This document shows positions 43,170 to 52,395 of a stretch of DNA of 64,000 bases, piece by piece. The stretch's first letter is position 1. Every line of letters starts with the position of its first letter. A program made the translations under genes and the position numbers. The notes beneath the pieces were generated by a model. It was not told the DNA's origin. It saw only the letters and a list, made by a program, of their open reading frames with translations, and did not search any database. The stretch comes from Oscillospiraceae bacterium (GTDB taxonomy: Bacteria > Bacillota > Clostridia > Oscillospirales > Ruminococcaceae): assembly GCA_017427265.1 (NCBI GenBank), contig JAFRTG010000004.1:35459-99458 (forward strand), written 5' to 3'.

Positions 43170-45335
43170 TTATTGTTTACAGCAGCTGAGATAACGGATG
43201 ACATCGAGATACCGGAACTGGCTGATCCCGCTTTCGGCAAGCGCGGAGGGCAGCAGCAAAACGATCATAACCAGCAGCAGAGATTTTTGCGGCGTTCTGC
43301 TGAACCGGCTGATTAAGAGGATGATTCCGGTAAACAGCATTGCCGCAAGGAACCGGAAAACGAACAGTCCGGCGACACATCCTCCGAGCGTGATGTCGAA
43401 CGGGATCCAGCGGAGGTATGCCAGACTCTGCGCGGGAGCATTGGTCAGCGGCAAACCGATGTCCTGCTGCAGGCGTACGAGATAAATGCCGAATATACAG
43501 GTAACGGCGACCGCTGTCAGCAGCGCGCACCATGTGATCTTGCAGGCATACATTTTTCCGCGGCCGTTTTTGGTGCTGCGCAGGAGCATTCTGGTATCGT
43601 ACCGGTTATCATATGCACCGACACCTGAGAACGCGAAGATCAGGAACAGCAGCAGCAGCAGGGAACAGCGCCGCTGCGCTTCGTTTTCCTGAAAGAGCTT
43701 CTGATACGCATTGTCATCAACCAGCCATGCGCCGCGTCCGGTTTCTTTTGCATATTTTGCTGTTTCGATCATGGCTGCCAGAACCTTCTGATAGCGTTCA
43801 AGATACATCTCTGCAGCTTCCAGCTGATACTGCTGCTGTTCGAGATTGACCTCTGCCATCCAGACATCGTTCAGTTCAGGATCGAATGCGGGCGGGTCAT
43901 ATGGATCGTATTCGACCTCAAACGGGTCATCGCCTGAATGAGACTGTTTATATTGCTCTGTTTTTTTAGCGAGTGTGTTCGTATAATAATCAATAGACTT
44001 GTTGATGTTTTGGATCATTCTGGATTCGCCGCTGATTCGCTTTTGGACTTTTTCGAGCGATTCCTCTGTGATTTCACCGGAGTACCGTTCATAGAAATTC
44101 TGCGTGTCAAGATCCGGCGCGTAAAGATGCATATCCTGCCAGATTGAAACGCCGAACAGCGCACACACAATCATCGTCAGGATTGCCTTTTGTCCGATCA
44201 GGAGCTTCCAGCCCTCTGCGCGGAACAGCGATCGGACAGGCAGAAAGCCTGACAGGCGCTTGACAATATATTCCCGGATGTTTTCCAGCTGATGCCCGAT
44301 TTTGACCGGATAGTTTTTTCCAATCAGACGGAGCGCAAGCAACGTCAGCAGACACGCAAGTACGATCACTGTAATCAGCATGTCCGTCCGTGCGCCTGAG
44401 GTGAACCCGAACCATCTGAGATTGGTGTATGATGTAAAGAAGCTGTTTGCTTTCAGCAGGGTGAACAGATTGAGAATGCGCAGATGGTTGAATGTCGATG
44501 TTGCCGGGATGAATTTGCTGAACAGATACATTGCGCCGATCAATCCTGCGGAAATGAGCCAGCCGAGTATTGCATAGAATTTGCTGAGGATAATCCAGAT
44601 CAGCATGGCAGTCAGGAATACTGCGGCAATTTTCATGATGGCTGACAGAAGAAAGTAGCCGCCGATGCAGATTTTCGCGGAACAGGGCTGGAATAACTTA
44701 ATGGACTGCAGTGCTCTGCCGTAACCGGGGCTGCCGTAGAAATGATGCGTAAAAGCCAGATTTCCGCCATACAGAAACAGCACAGACAGGACAGAAAGCA
44801 CCAGCAGGGAAATGATCCGTGATGCACAGAGCGGAACCCGGCCGCGTTTGGTCGCACGCACCAACTCGCTGACTGCGCTGCCCGATTCTGCCAGCAGCTC
44901 CAGAACCAGCAGCAGCGGCGAAATGAACAGCAGGTAATCCGTTGTGTCATAATCCATCAGAGCGAGTATTCCGTGATTGACGCCTTTTTCCAGCTGAATG
45001 TCCTTCAGGTTTTCAAAATCTTTTGCGGTCTTGATGAGATTGCGGCGGAGATAACCGGATTTTTTGCTGAGCTTTGCAAGCAGTGCCTGTTTATTCGCCT
45101 GTTCCTGCATTTTGTTCAGATATTCAGCATAATCATGCGTCAGATATTGCTCGTATTCGTCTGCTTCCTGCTGCTGCAGATTGATTCCGGACATCCGCAT
45201 GATCTCATAATAGGATTCCCTGTCACGGCGTTCAGCACGGCAATATCCCGAAAACAACGCAAGATTGATGACAGCCAGCATCAGCAGAATGATAATGCGC
45301 TTTTTGCTGCAGAGCAATCGGCTGATTTCAGTCAT
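43170..45335 (-). CDS. Large ABC transporter permease (ABC-2 like)
   Basis: A 721-residue membrane protein built of two similar halves. Each half begins with a membrane anchor followed by a charged, Gln/Glu-rich soluble region of 100-150 residues (about 45-125 and 420-560), then several hydrophobic segments. This layout is common in ABC-2-type exporter permeases of unknown substrate. It overlaps the upstream ATPase gene by 8 nt, so the two form one transporter. Placement in an ECF sigma operon suggests that envelope or antimicrobial-peptide stress controls it (inference). Last gene of the operon. Confidence 0.88.
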   Translation of the reverse strand: MTEISRLLCSKKRIIILLMLAVINLALFSGYCRAERRDRESYYEIMRMSGINLQQQEADEYEQYLTHDYAEYLNKMQEQANKQALLAKLSKKSGYLRRNLIKTAKDFENLKDIQLEKGVNHGILALMDYDTTDYLLFISPLLLVLELLAESGSAVSELVRATKRGRVPLCASRIISLLVLSVLSVLFLYGGNLAFTHHFYGSPGYGRALQSIKLFQPCSAKICIGGYFLLSAIMKIAAVFLTAMLIWIILSKFYAILGWLISAGLIGAMYLFSKFIPATSTFNHLRILNLFTLLKANSFFTSYTNLRWFGFTSGARTDMLITVIVLACLLTLLALRLIGKNYPVKIGHQLENIREYIVKRLSGFLPVRSLFRAEGWKLLIGQKAILTMIVCALFGVSIWQDMHLYAPDLDTQNFYERYSGEITEESLEKVQKRISGESRMIQNINKSIDYYTNTLAKKTEQYKQSHSGDDPFEVEYDPYDPPAFDPELNDVWMAEVNLEQQQYQLEAAEMYLERYQKVLAAMIETAKYAKETGRGAWLVDDNAYQKLFQENEAQRRCSLLLLLFLIFAFSGVGAYDNRYDTRMLLRSTKNGRGKMYACKITWCALLTAVAVTCIFGIYLVRLQQDIGLPLTNAPAQSLAYLRWIPFDITLGGCVAGLFVFRFLAAMLFTGIILLISRFSRTPQKSLLLVMIVLLLPSALAESGISQFRYLDVIRYLSCCKQ

Positions 45336-46212
45336 ACGCCCGGTCTCCTTTCAGATACAAATGACAGACGTCCTCAAGCGTCACGCTGTCACGCACCGGA
45401 ATGCAGCCTTCAGGCAGCGGATACTCTGCAATACGCAGCACAAAGCTGTCGCGCCGCTGTGCGATTTCTCCGTTCGGATACTGCTTCTGCAGTTCTGCGA
45501 TTTCTTCGTATGTGCCTGTGAATTCACCGATTTTACCCTCTGCGTTTGCAAGCATTCCTTGCGGCGTATCAAATGCAATACGCTTTCCGCCCCGGATCAG
45601 CAGGACATTCTTTGCGACGCAGGCAATATCACTTACGACATGCGTTGCCAGCAGCACGATGCAGTCTCTTGCAAGCTCTGCAATGTCATTCCGGATGCGG
45701 ATGCGTTCTTCCGGATCAAGGCCGGCTGTCGGTTCGTCCAGGATAAGCACCTGCGGTTTGCCGAGCAGACTGGACGCCAGCAGAACACGCTGCCGCATAC
45801 CGCCGGAAAACTGACCGATCTTTTTGTGCGAGACATGGGACAGATTGACAGCCTCCAGCACCTGCTCGGTCTGCTCTTTGATGTCTTTGCGCTTCATGCC
45901 CTTGAGCGCACCCATATAATAAAGAAAACGCTTCGGCGAGAAATCGTCGTAGATTCCCTGCAGCTGCGGCGTATAGCCGACAAGCTCACGCCATTTGCTG
46001 CCCATTGTCAGAATATCCTGACCGTTCCAAAGGATTTCGCCTGAGGTACGCTTCATGTGATCTGTCATCAGCTTCATCAGCGTTGACTTTCCTGCACCGT
46101 TCGCACCCAGCAATCCTGTGACGCCGGGCTCCAGTGTGAAGCTGACGTCCTGCAGTGCATAAAAATCGCCGTATTTCATTGTGAGATTTTTGATTTCCAA
46201 TTTGTTCTGCAT
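45328..46212 (-). CDS. ABC transporter ATP-binding protein
   Basis: A 294-residue cytosolic ATPase. It has Walker A GANGAGKST (about 36-44), the signature FSGGMRQR (about 134-141) and Walker B VLILDEPTAGLDPEE (about 154-168). The C-terminal 80 residues are a regulatory extension common in DrrA/CcmA-like exporters. It pairs with the overlapping permease gene. Its start lies 13 nt past the small membrane protein gene, with AAAGGAG before it. Confidence 0.92.
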   Translation of the reverse strand: MQNKLEIKNLTMKYGDFYALQDVSFTLEPGVTGLLGANGAGKSTLMKLMTDHMKRTSGEILWNGQDILTMGSKWRELVGYTPQLQGIYDDFSPKRFLYYMGALKGMKRKDIKEQTEQVLEAVNLSHVSHKKIGQFSGGMRQRVLLASSLLGKPQVLILDEPTAGLDPEERIRIRNDIAELARDCIVLLATHVVSDIACVAKNVLLIRGGKRIAFDTPQGMLANAEGKIGEFTGTYEEIAELQKQYPNGEIAQRRDSFVLRIAEYPLPEGCIPVRDSVTLEDVCHLYLKGDRAYD

Positions 46213-46225
46213 CAGATGACTCCTT

Positions 46226-46456
46226 TCATATCAGCAGGCGGCAGATCCATTTCAGCAGCCGGTTTAACAGGATTCCCAGCATGAGAATCACAGCGCAGTT
46301 CAGCCCGCTGTACGGGAATGCATTCCCGGCAGCTTCCGCGGCAATACCGGGCGGCTGCATCTGCTCCTGACCGCTGAGCTTCCGTTCAATTCTTTGCCGT
46401 TCCGGCTCCAGCCAGACAATGCTGCTGACTGCATTCCGGTAATCATAGCAATTCAT
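46226..46456 (-). CDS. 76-residue membrane protein, anti-sigma-like N-terminus
   Basis: A small protein with a cytosolic N-terminal helix (residues 1-30), a short Pro/Ala/Gly linker and one C-terminal membrane segment (about 53-75). Its first 27 residues align without gaps to those of the 562-residue protein encoded at the start of the same operon, with 14 identities including YR, AVS, W15 and RIE. Such short N-terminal helices upstream of a single membrane span are typical of anti-sigma factors, so this may be a minimal one (inference). It overlaps the ECF sigma gene by 14 nt and precedes the ABC genes. Confidence 0.78.
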   Translation of the reverse strand: MNCYDYRNAVSSIVWLEPERQRIERKLSGQEQMQPPGIAAEAAGNAFPYSGLNCAVILMLGILLNRLLKWICRLLI

Positions 46457-46943
46457 GAATCACACCTGAATCGGTCAGCTCGGCCTGCAGCTTTCTGTGA
46501 CCACGGCGAAGCTGCGTACTGACCGTATTTTCACTGCGGCCGAGCATTTCTGCGATTTCGCGGATGGTATAGCCCTCGTAATCATGGAGATAGAGGACAG
46601 CGTTATAGGGCGGGGGAAGCGCCCGGATCATACGGATGATTTCCTGCAGACCGCTTTCATCCGGTCCTGCCTGCTGCGGCAGAACCGCTTCTTCAAAGCT
46701 GACACGCATCCGGTGCCAGATGCTTCCGCGGAGATTTTTGCAGCGGTTGATGACTGAACGAAGAATATATGCCTTCAGATGTTCGTCATCCTGAAATTCT
46801 CTTGGATTCCGGTGGAGCGCAAAGAAGATTTCCTGTGCGACATCTTCTGCATCCGCTCTGTTTCCCAGACAGCAGAACGCTGCCTGCAGCGCCGTATCTC
46901 CGAATTTCCGGAAGGCATACAGTGCGATATTTTCACATTGCAT
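46443..46943 (-). CDS. ECF-type sigma-70 family factor
   Basis: A 166-residue sigma factor with region 2 (DAEDVAQEIFFALHRNP, about 32-48) and region 4 (YTIREIAEMLGRSENTVSTQLRRG, about 128-151). Regions 1 and 3 are absent, which defines the ECF class. It should direct RNA polymerase to envelope-response promoters. GAGGAT precedes the ATG, 16 nt after the sensor-like gene. Second gene of a five-gene leftward operon. Confidence 0.92.
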   Translation of the reverse strand: MQCENIALYAFRKFGDTALQAAFCCLGNRADAEDVAQEIFFALHRNPREFQDDEHLKAYILRSVINRCKNLRGSIWHRMRVSFEEAVLPQQAGPDESGLQEIIRMIRALPPPYNAVLYLHDYEGYTIREIAEMLGRSENTVSTQLRRGHRKLQAELTDSGVIHELL

Positions 46944-46959
46944 GTTTTAATCCTCCGTC

Positions 46960-48648
46960 TCAATAGCTGAATTCAATTCTGAATTCCGGGTTATCGGCGG
47001 CTGTAATGTCGTCCAGCGCGCAGGAGGACACAACACAGTGCAGTGCATTGATTGTATCGTTCTCAACCGTCGAACTGCCCCATCCCGCTTCAATGTAGTA
47101 GAGCCGGTCACGGTAGACGCAGATGCAGTCATTGACATAGAAAACAGGTACATCATAGTCGTATATTTCATCTTCCTCATCGCTTTCCATCGGCGCAAGG
47201 AACTGCGGGAGATAAAACGTGGATACGATATCCAGATCCGGCGTAAGTACCGTCAGCCTTCTGCCTTCTTTTTCGGCATCCGGGCCGTTCAGATCTTCGG
47301 AATTGTAATAATTTGATCGAATATACACATACCTGTCATCAATGAGCGAAGGCGATGTGCAGATCTTCTTTTGAACGGTTTTCTTGATCAGCTCCCGCAG
47401 ATTGACCGTTCTGCTCTCCGCAAGCGTTTTCAGATTTTTGACAGCATATCGGTCCTCGGAACCGGTGAAAAACAGCGTTTGCGTTCCGGAAAAACAGCCG
47501 ATATTCTGCTGGGAATTCAGAACCGCTTCTTCCTTGCCGGTCAGCAGGGAAATGCGGGCCAGTGTGCTCTGGGAGCCTGACCAGTCAGCGCCCTGACGCG
47601 AGAAGTAGATATAGTCTCCGTAAACGGAAAAACCGGCAGGCGTATCATTGACCTGGTTATATTTTTCATCCGGCATTGCTTTATAAACCGGAACGGCTTT
47701 TCCCGTTGCCAGTTCGTAGCCCCAAATCTCCCAACCGCCGTTTCGGAATGTTTCGGATTCATTGGTGAACGCATTCTCCTTGCCTTCACGGACATTCTGA
47801 ATCTGAACAAGGCACCAGACATATCCGCGGCTGACGTAGCATCTGGAATTGCCTTTGCCGTATCCAAAGTCGCAGAGCTCCTTGATTCCGGTTCCGTCCG
47901 CAGAATAGCGAAGCAGCACCTGCTTGCAGTCCGCGGAAGAGATTTCCGAAGGCATCGGATCTGTTACCTTTTCCGGGTGCAGATATTTGGTCGTCATCGA
48001 ATAAAGATAGCCGTCGTGATACGTAAGTGCAGACGGTTCATATATCGAAGTGGATGCAACACATTTCTCGCTGCCGTCATGCTCGCAGTCAGGACGGGCG
48101 CAAATCGGGACGGATTCTCCGGTTTCTGTATCGGAATAGTACAGGATATAGTTCTGGTGACCGTTTCTCGGATGTTCGGCCGGGCGCCAGTAAACCCATC
48201 CTGTTTCAACCGGCGTTATTGTCCGCAGGCTGTCATCCGCTCCGCGGTTCAATGACTGATAGAAATGCTGCGATGAATAGAACGGTTCCTGCTGTTCGTT
48301 TGTCAGATGCAGTGTTACGCCGTTTTTATATGTAATATCGAGCGTATCCGACTTTCTGTTTGAATGGGCTGCGATGCTTGCGACTGCGCCGCCGGTTGCG
48401 AGAACCGCAGCGGCAAGACCAAGTACCATATATCGCTTTGTCCGCGTCAGTTTCATATGCTTTTCCTCCGATATTCCGATGTTGCTTCGCGTAATCGCCA
48501 CGGTTTTATTTTGGCTCGATTCCTCCCAGTCTGTTTCATTTTTAAGGGGAATCGTTTCGCTGCTCTGCAGCATGCTCTCGATCCGTGTGCGTTTTTCGTC
48601 CGACCATCGGATTCGGCTCACAGCATCGCGGTATTGTTGCGTATTCAT
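46960..48648 (-). CDS. Single-pass membrane sensor-like protein, possible anti-sigma factor
   Basis: A 562-residue protein. Residues 1-27 share a helix-like motif with the small membrane protein of the operon. A basic cytosolic stretch leads to one membrane segment (about 72-93). The remaining 465 residues are extracytoplasmic and rich in beta-strand, Tyr and Trp, with recurring blocks such as YWRPAEH, YSDTETGESV and ADGTGIKELCDF that suggest a beta-propeller-like (DUF5050-type) sensor. The location beside an ECF sigma gene supports an anti-sigma role (inference). GGGAGG 6 nt upstream fixes the ATG at 48648. The frame extends to 48738 without support. First gene of the operon. Confidence 0.82.
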   Translation of the reverse strand: MNTQQYRDAVSRIRWSDEKRTRIESMLQSSETIPLKNETDWEESSQNKTVAITRSNIGISEEKHMKLTRTKRYMVLGLAAAVLATGGAVASIAAHSNRKSDTLDITYKNGVTLHLTNEQQEPFYSSQHFYQSLNRGADDSLRTITPVETGWVYWRPAEHPRNGHQNYILYYSDTETGESVPICARPDCEHDGSEKCVASTSIYEPSALTYHDGYLYSMTTKYLHPEKVTDPMPSEISSADCKQVLLRYSADGTGIKELCDFGYGKGNSRCYVSRGYVWCLVQIQNVREGKENAFTNESETFRNGGWEIWGYELATGKAVPVYKAMPDEKYNQVNDTPAGFSVYGDYIYFSRQGADWSGSQSTLARISLLTGKEEAVLNSQQNIGCFSGTQTLFFTGSEDRYAVKNLKTLAESRTVNLRELIKKTVQKKICTSPSLIDDRYVYIRSNYYNSEDLNGPDAEKEGRRLTVLTPDLDIVSTFYLPQFLAPMESDEEDEIYDYDVPVFYVNDCICVYRDRLYYIEAGWGSSTVENDTINALHCVVSSCALDDITAADNPEFRIEFSY

Positions 48649-48788
48649 AGTGTTCCTCCCTGAACCGGAATGACCGGTGTGTTTTTGACCGTTCTGTAAT
48701 ATACACAATCGGGCAGTGCGAATTCGTTCACATACCAAAAATATTTTTATTCTAACTAAATTGACATATACTATTTAACATATTTTTG

Positions 48789-48817
48789 ATTATAACGGAT
48801 TCTGTCCGGAATGTCAA
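48789..48817 (-). promoter_or_regulatory. Perfect promoter of the ECF-ABC operon
   Basis: On the minus strand, TTGACA (48812-48817) and TATAAT (48789-48794) are exact with a 17-bp spacer. A leader of about 135 nt follows. Confidence 0.85.
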
Positions 48818-48943
48818 GATAGATATGCTGTACGCAAGATTGACATAACAATTTGCAGTGTTGTACGCCTGATTCCGTCAAAAACAAGAGAACGAACCGT
48901 ACATATGTGTGAGAATTGTACAGTAAATGTGCATTTTATATAA
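48818..48943. other. Divergent regulatory region between two promoters
   Basis: No gene is visible. The stretch contains two TGTACGC copies (near 48830 and 48864) and one copy of AATTGTACAGTA (48914-48925) that recurs at 49011-49022, past the rightward promoter. These may be regulator sites. Confidence 0.5.
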
Positions 48944-48972
48944 TTGACATTCCGGTGCAAATCGTTTATACT
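48944..48972 (+). promoter_or_regulatory. Promoter of the CBM-dockerin-SGNH gene
   Basis: TTGACA (48944-48949) and TATACT (48967-48972), 17-bp spacer. The string TTGACATTCCGG is shared with the divergent promoter. Confidence 0.82.
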
Positions 48973-49090
48973 GTATAATAAGCTAATGTGTTACCGGGTG
49001 AATTGTGCAAAATTGTACAGTACATGCGGGATACCGGGGGAATACAAATACATCCGTTTCTCAAACAGACAATAAAGGAGGATTCTCAGG

Positions 49091-50929
49091 ATGAAACATT
49101 CAGGATCAGTTTTCAAAAGATGCCTTGCCGTTTCGGTCGGGCTTATGACGGCTTATTCCGCGGCAGCCGGACTGCCGGCGCTTCCGGCCTCGGCTGCAAA
49201 GCTGCTTTCTGCGGAGTTTGAAACAACAAATGACAGCTTTACCGGACGCGGCGGTGCATCCGTGCAGTGGACATCCGATCAGGCATATCAGGGCAACTGC
49301 AGTCTGTTTGTTTCCGACCGAAACGAAGTCTGGAAGGGCGCAAGCAGAGATGCTTCCACGCTGCTGACTGCCGGCGGCACCTACTCGCTGTCTGCTGCGG
49401 TTTATCAGGCGAGCGGCGAAGCTGTCGAAATGAAGTTTTCGATGCAGTATTCTGACGGCACCACGACAAAATACAGTCAGATCGCGCTGGAAACGGTCAG
49501 CAATGAGACGTGGACCGTGCTTTCCAATACGGCGTTCGAGGTTCCGGCGGACGCATCGGATATGGTCATTTACATGGAAACGACCGAATCCAAGACGGAC
49601 TTCTATCTTGACAGCGTGACCATCAGCGGCGCTCCGTCTGTTGTGAAGAAGGGCGATGCAAACGGTGATCTGAATGTTGATTCGTCCGATATCGTTTCAC
49701 TGGTCAAGTATCTCGCGTGCGAAGATGCAGAGATTGAAACCGGTGCGGATATGGACGGTAATGAGATTATCAATGCAGTTGATCTCTCGCTGCTGAAAAA
49801 CTATATCCTGTTCCCGCCCGCCAAGCCGCATACCGAAATCGTCGGTGACTGGGACAATTATCAGGAGAAGGCTACCGGAAACGATCTGAAGGCACTGCAG
49901 GGCAGCCTGCTGCGTCTCGGCAACACTGCCCGCATCCGTGAGAAGATTGCAAAGGCACAGCGCGGTGAAAAGGTAACGGTCGGCTATATCGGCGGCTCCA
50001 TTACAGAGGGCGGTTCGTCCAGTTCCCCGGATAAGAGCTATGTTAACATCTCCGGCAACTACTTTAAGAACACGTTCGGCACCGGCAACAATGTTTCGTT
50101 TGTCAACGCAGGTCTGGCCGGTACTTCCTCGGTTGTCGGAAATATGCGTGTGGACGGCGATATCTTCTCCAAGGGCTGCGAGATCATCTTCATTGAGTTT
50201 GCCGTCAACGATCAGGGCAGCGAGCGCTTCCAGAAATCCTATGAAGCACTTGTGAAGAAATGCCTCATGCAGGAGAATGAACCGGCCGTCGTTCTGATTA
50301 CGCTCTGCCAGAAGGGCTATGATACAAACGAGGACTGGATGGCGAAGGTCGGCGAAAACTATGACCTTCCGGTGATCAGCGGCAGAAATGCACTCAAAAG
50401 CGGCAGTGTCAACTGGGATTCCCAGTACGGCAGCGGCGACAATATCCACCCTGGCAACGGCGGCCACCAGATGATCGCCGACTGGATCGGCTACTATTAC
50501 CGTCAGGCACTCCGCAGCGAGAACGCAAGCGACGAATACACGATTCCGAGCAAGGAAGTCTACGGTGCTGAATACGCGAACAACCACCTTGTCGATTTCA
50601 GCAAGCTCACGAACTTCAATGCAGGCTCATGGACAAGAGGCAATGACGGCAGCTATAACTACAGCAAGAACGGAAATACGCCGATGACGTTCACCGTGGA
50701 AGGCAAGGGTATTCTGCTGCTGCTCAAGTCCAATTCCAGCGGCATGGGCGCAGTCAATGTCAGTGCCAACGGCAAGACCAACAAGGTCAGCAGCAATCTG
50801 CAGTGGACCTGGGGCGGCAAGGACGGCGACGTCGGTTATTATCAGAACACATCCGGTACGCTGGATATCTCGATTTCCAGCGCCGACAACGGTACGTTCG
50901 TGCTTTACGGCATTTCCGTAATCGAGTAA
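49091..50929 (+). CDS. Secreted multidomain SGNH esterase with CBM-like domain and internal dockerin
   Basis: A 612-residue exported protein. The signal peptide is to about residue 36. Residues 37-190 are a CBM4/9-like beta-sandwich (FETTNDSFTGRGGASVQW). Residues about 195-250 are a dockerin with Ca loops GDANGDLNVDSSD and GADMDGNEIINAVD. An SGNH hydrolase domain (about 280-480) has GGSIT (serine block), NAGLAG, FAVND and HPGNGGH (catalytic His). A final beta-sandwich of about 110 residues ends the protein. SGNH esterases of this kind usually deacetylate xylan or other wall polysaccharides. The internal dockerin between CBM and enzyme is unusual but seen in ruminococci. AAAGGAGG precedes the ATG. 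Confidence 0.9.
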   Translation: MKHSGSVFKRCLAVSVGLMTAYSAAAGLPALPASAAKLLSAEFETTNDSFTGRGGASVQWTSDQAYQGNCSLFVSDRNEVWKGASRDASTLLTAGGTYSLSAAVYQASGEAVEMKFSMQYSDGTTTKYSQIALETVSNETWTVLSNTAFEVPADASDMVIYMETTESKTDFYLDSVTISGAPSVVKKGDANGDLNVDSSDIVSLVKYLACEDAEIETGADMDGNEIINAVDLSLLKNYILFPPAKPHTEIVGDWDNYQEKATGNDLKALQGSLLRLGNTARIREKIAKAQRGEKVTVGYIGGSITEGGSSSSPDKSYVNISGNYFKNTFGTGNNVSFVNAGLAGTSSVVGNMRVDGDIFSKGCEIIFIEFAVNDQGSERFQKSYEALVKKCLMQENEPAVVLITLCQKGYDTNEDWMAKVGENYDLPVISGRNALKSGSVNWDSQYGSGDNIHPGNGGHQMIADWIGYYYRQALRSENASDEYTIPSKEVYGAEYANNHLVDFSKLTNFNAGSWTRGNDGSYNYSKNGNTPMTFTVEGKGILLLLKSNSSGMGAVNVSANGKTNKVSSNLQWTWGGKDGDVGYYQNTSGTLDISISSADNGTFVLYGISVIE

Positions 50930-50977
50930 AACCGTAATTTTCCGGTTCCGAACCGGTCGAAAAAGAGAAAAAAGGTA

Positions 50978-51006
50978 TTGACAAATCATCCGAAATCTGA
51001 TAAACT
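50978..51006 (+). promoter_or_regulatory. Promoter overlapping a terminator arm
   Basis: TTGACA (50978-50983) and TAAACT (51001-51006), 17-bp spacer. The -10 lies in the left arm of the hairpin at 51002-51042. Confidence 0.78.
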
Positions 51007-51046
51007 GTACTCGTGCAGTATGTCGCTGCACGAGTACAGTTTTTTT
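51002..51046 (+). terminator. Strong terminator hairpin overlapping the next promoter
   Basis: A perfect 17-bp stem (51002-51018 with 51026-51042), 7-nt loop, and a run of seven T residues (51040-51046). It stops read-through from the upstream esterase gene. Transcripts starting at the overlapping promoter would lack most of the left arm and escape it. Confidence 0.88.
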
Positions 51047-51070
51047 ATGATCGGGAGAGGAAAAACAGGA

Positions 51071-52303
51071 ATGAAAATAATGAAAAAGCTCGTTTCGGCA
51101 GTCTTGTCCGGCATGATGCTCTGTGCGGCAGCAGCATCTGTACCAACCGTGACAGTCAGTGCAGAAGAACAGATTCCAACGGATACCCTGATTCCAATGG
51201 AACAAGTTCCAAATTATTACCTGATTCTGGGTGACAGCATCTCAACAGGCTACGGCCTTGAGTATCACTCTCTCAGCTATGCCAAACAGCTGAACAGTCC
51301 CGTAATGAAATCATGGGCATCCGATGGAACGACAACGGCACAGCTGCTTGAAACACTGAACGACGATTCAGTCAAAGTTGATATCAAGCGTTCATCCAAT
51401 ATTATCATCAGCATCGGCGGTAACGATCTGCTGCAGCCGGTTTTGGCTTATGTTGAAGGCAACAGGCAGGAAGGCGAATCGTTGCTGCAGACGCTCAAGC
51501 GTCTGGCCTCCTCAAAGGGCGCCGATGTGGTGCTCGGTGAGGTGACAAAAGCTCTGAGAGCACCGAAGAATCAGGCGAAGGCAAATATAGCGGCGATTGC
51601 TGCCACACTGACAGAGCTGAACCCGAATGCGAAGATCGTATTCCAGACGCTCTATAATCCCTTTGAGGTTCCGGAATCCATGGTGACTGAGCGCGGATTC
51701 AGCATGAAAGACTTTAATTTGCTCACGAACTATATCAACGGCAATGAAGGGATCCTGAACGAAGCAATGAAAGCGCAGGAAGAGGCGTATGAGAATGTTC
51801 TGGTCGCGGATGTCGGTGCTGCATTTGCCGGAACCGGCTGGCTCTATACCAGAGTGCTGGATTCGGATGTGCACCCCAGTGCGCTCGGTCATGCGCTGAT
51901 CGCTGCGACTGTGATGAAGACAATCGGTGCCGCAGCCAATTCTTCTGTCGGTATTTATCATACGCTTGATACAACGCCGGATTCCGTTTTTACCCAGGTT
52001 CCGGAAGATGATATGGCGCTGATGTGCCGTTACGAAAAAGTTCCTGCTGCGTATGCGTTAGGCGATGTGAACGGCGACGGCAAAGTCAATGCTGTGGACA
52101 GCAGATTGGCGCTGGTCGAATATACCTACGGCTTCATCGGTCTTGACGGCGTTCTGGATTCGACAGAGAAGGCTGCAGCTGATATCAATAAAGACGAAAA
52201 GATCGCTTTGTTTGATTCTCATGCGATTCTGAAATACTATACATACCTTGTTCTAGCTAAAGAAGAGATTACATGGGATGAAATTCTGACGAAAAAGAAA
52301 TGA
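51071..52303 (+). CDS. Secreted SGNH/GDSL hydrolase with C-terminal dockerin
   Basis: A 410-residue exported protein. The signal peptide ends near VSAEEQ (about residue 33). The SGNH domain spans about 45-290: GDSIS (serine block), the Gly block in the ASDGTT region, GGND near residue 117 and DVHPSALGH (Asp/His) near 266. The dockerin (about 330-400) has Ca loops GDVNGDGKVNAVDS and ADINKDEKIALFDS. It is a single-domain esterase likely to act on wall polysaccharide side groups while docked to a surface scaffold. The frame runs 31 codons further upstream into the promoter, so the ATG at 51071 is chosen. Confidence 0.9.
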   Translation: MKIMKKLVSAVLSGMMLCAAAASVPTVTVSAEEQIPTDTLIPMEQVPNYYLILGDSISTGYGLEYHSLSYAKQLNSPVMKSWASDGTTTAQLLETLNDDSVKVDIKRSSNIIISIGGNDLLQPVLAYVEGNRQEGESLLQTLKRLASSKGADVVLGEVTKALRAPKNQAKANIAAIAATLTELNPNAKIVFQTLYNPFEVPESMVTERGFSMKDFNLLTNYINGNEGILNEAMKAQEEAYENVLVADVGAAFAGTGWLYTRVLDSDVHPSALGHALIAATVMKTIGAAANSSVGIYHTLDTTPDSVFTQVPEDDMALMCRYEKVPAAYALGDVNGDGKVNAVDSRLALVEYTYGFIGLDGVLDSTEKAAADINKDEKIALFDSHAILKYYTYLVLAKEEITWDEILTKKK

Positions 52304-52344
52304 AATCAGCTGTCCGGCTGACGCAGGCAGCATTTATAAAAAAT

Positions 52345-52384
52345 AAACCCGCCGATGTGAAAGGCTTCACACCGGCGGGTTTTG
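52345..52384. terminator. Bidirectional terminator between convergent dockerin genes
   Basis: A 10-bp GC-rich outer stem and a 6-bp inner stem with one bulge, flanked by an A-run and TTTT. Confidence 0.87.
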
Positions 52385-52395
52385 TATGCTGAGGG

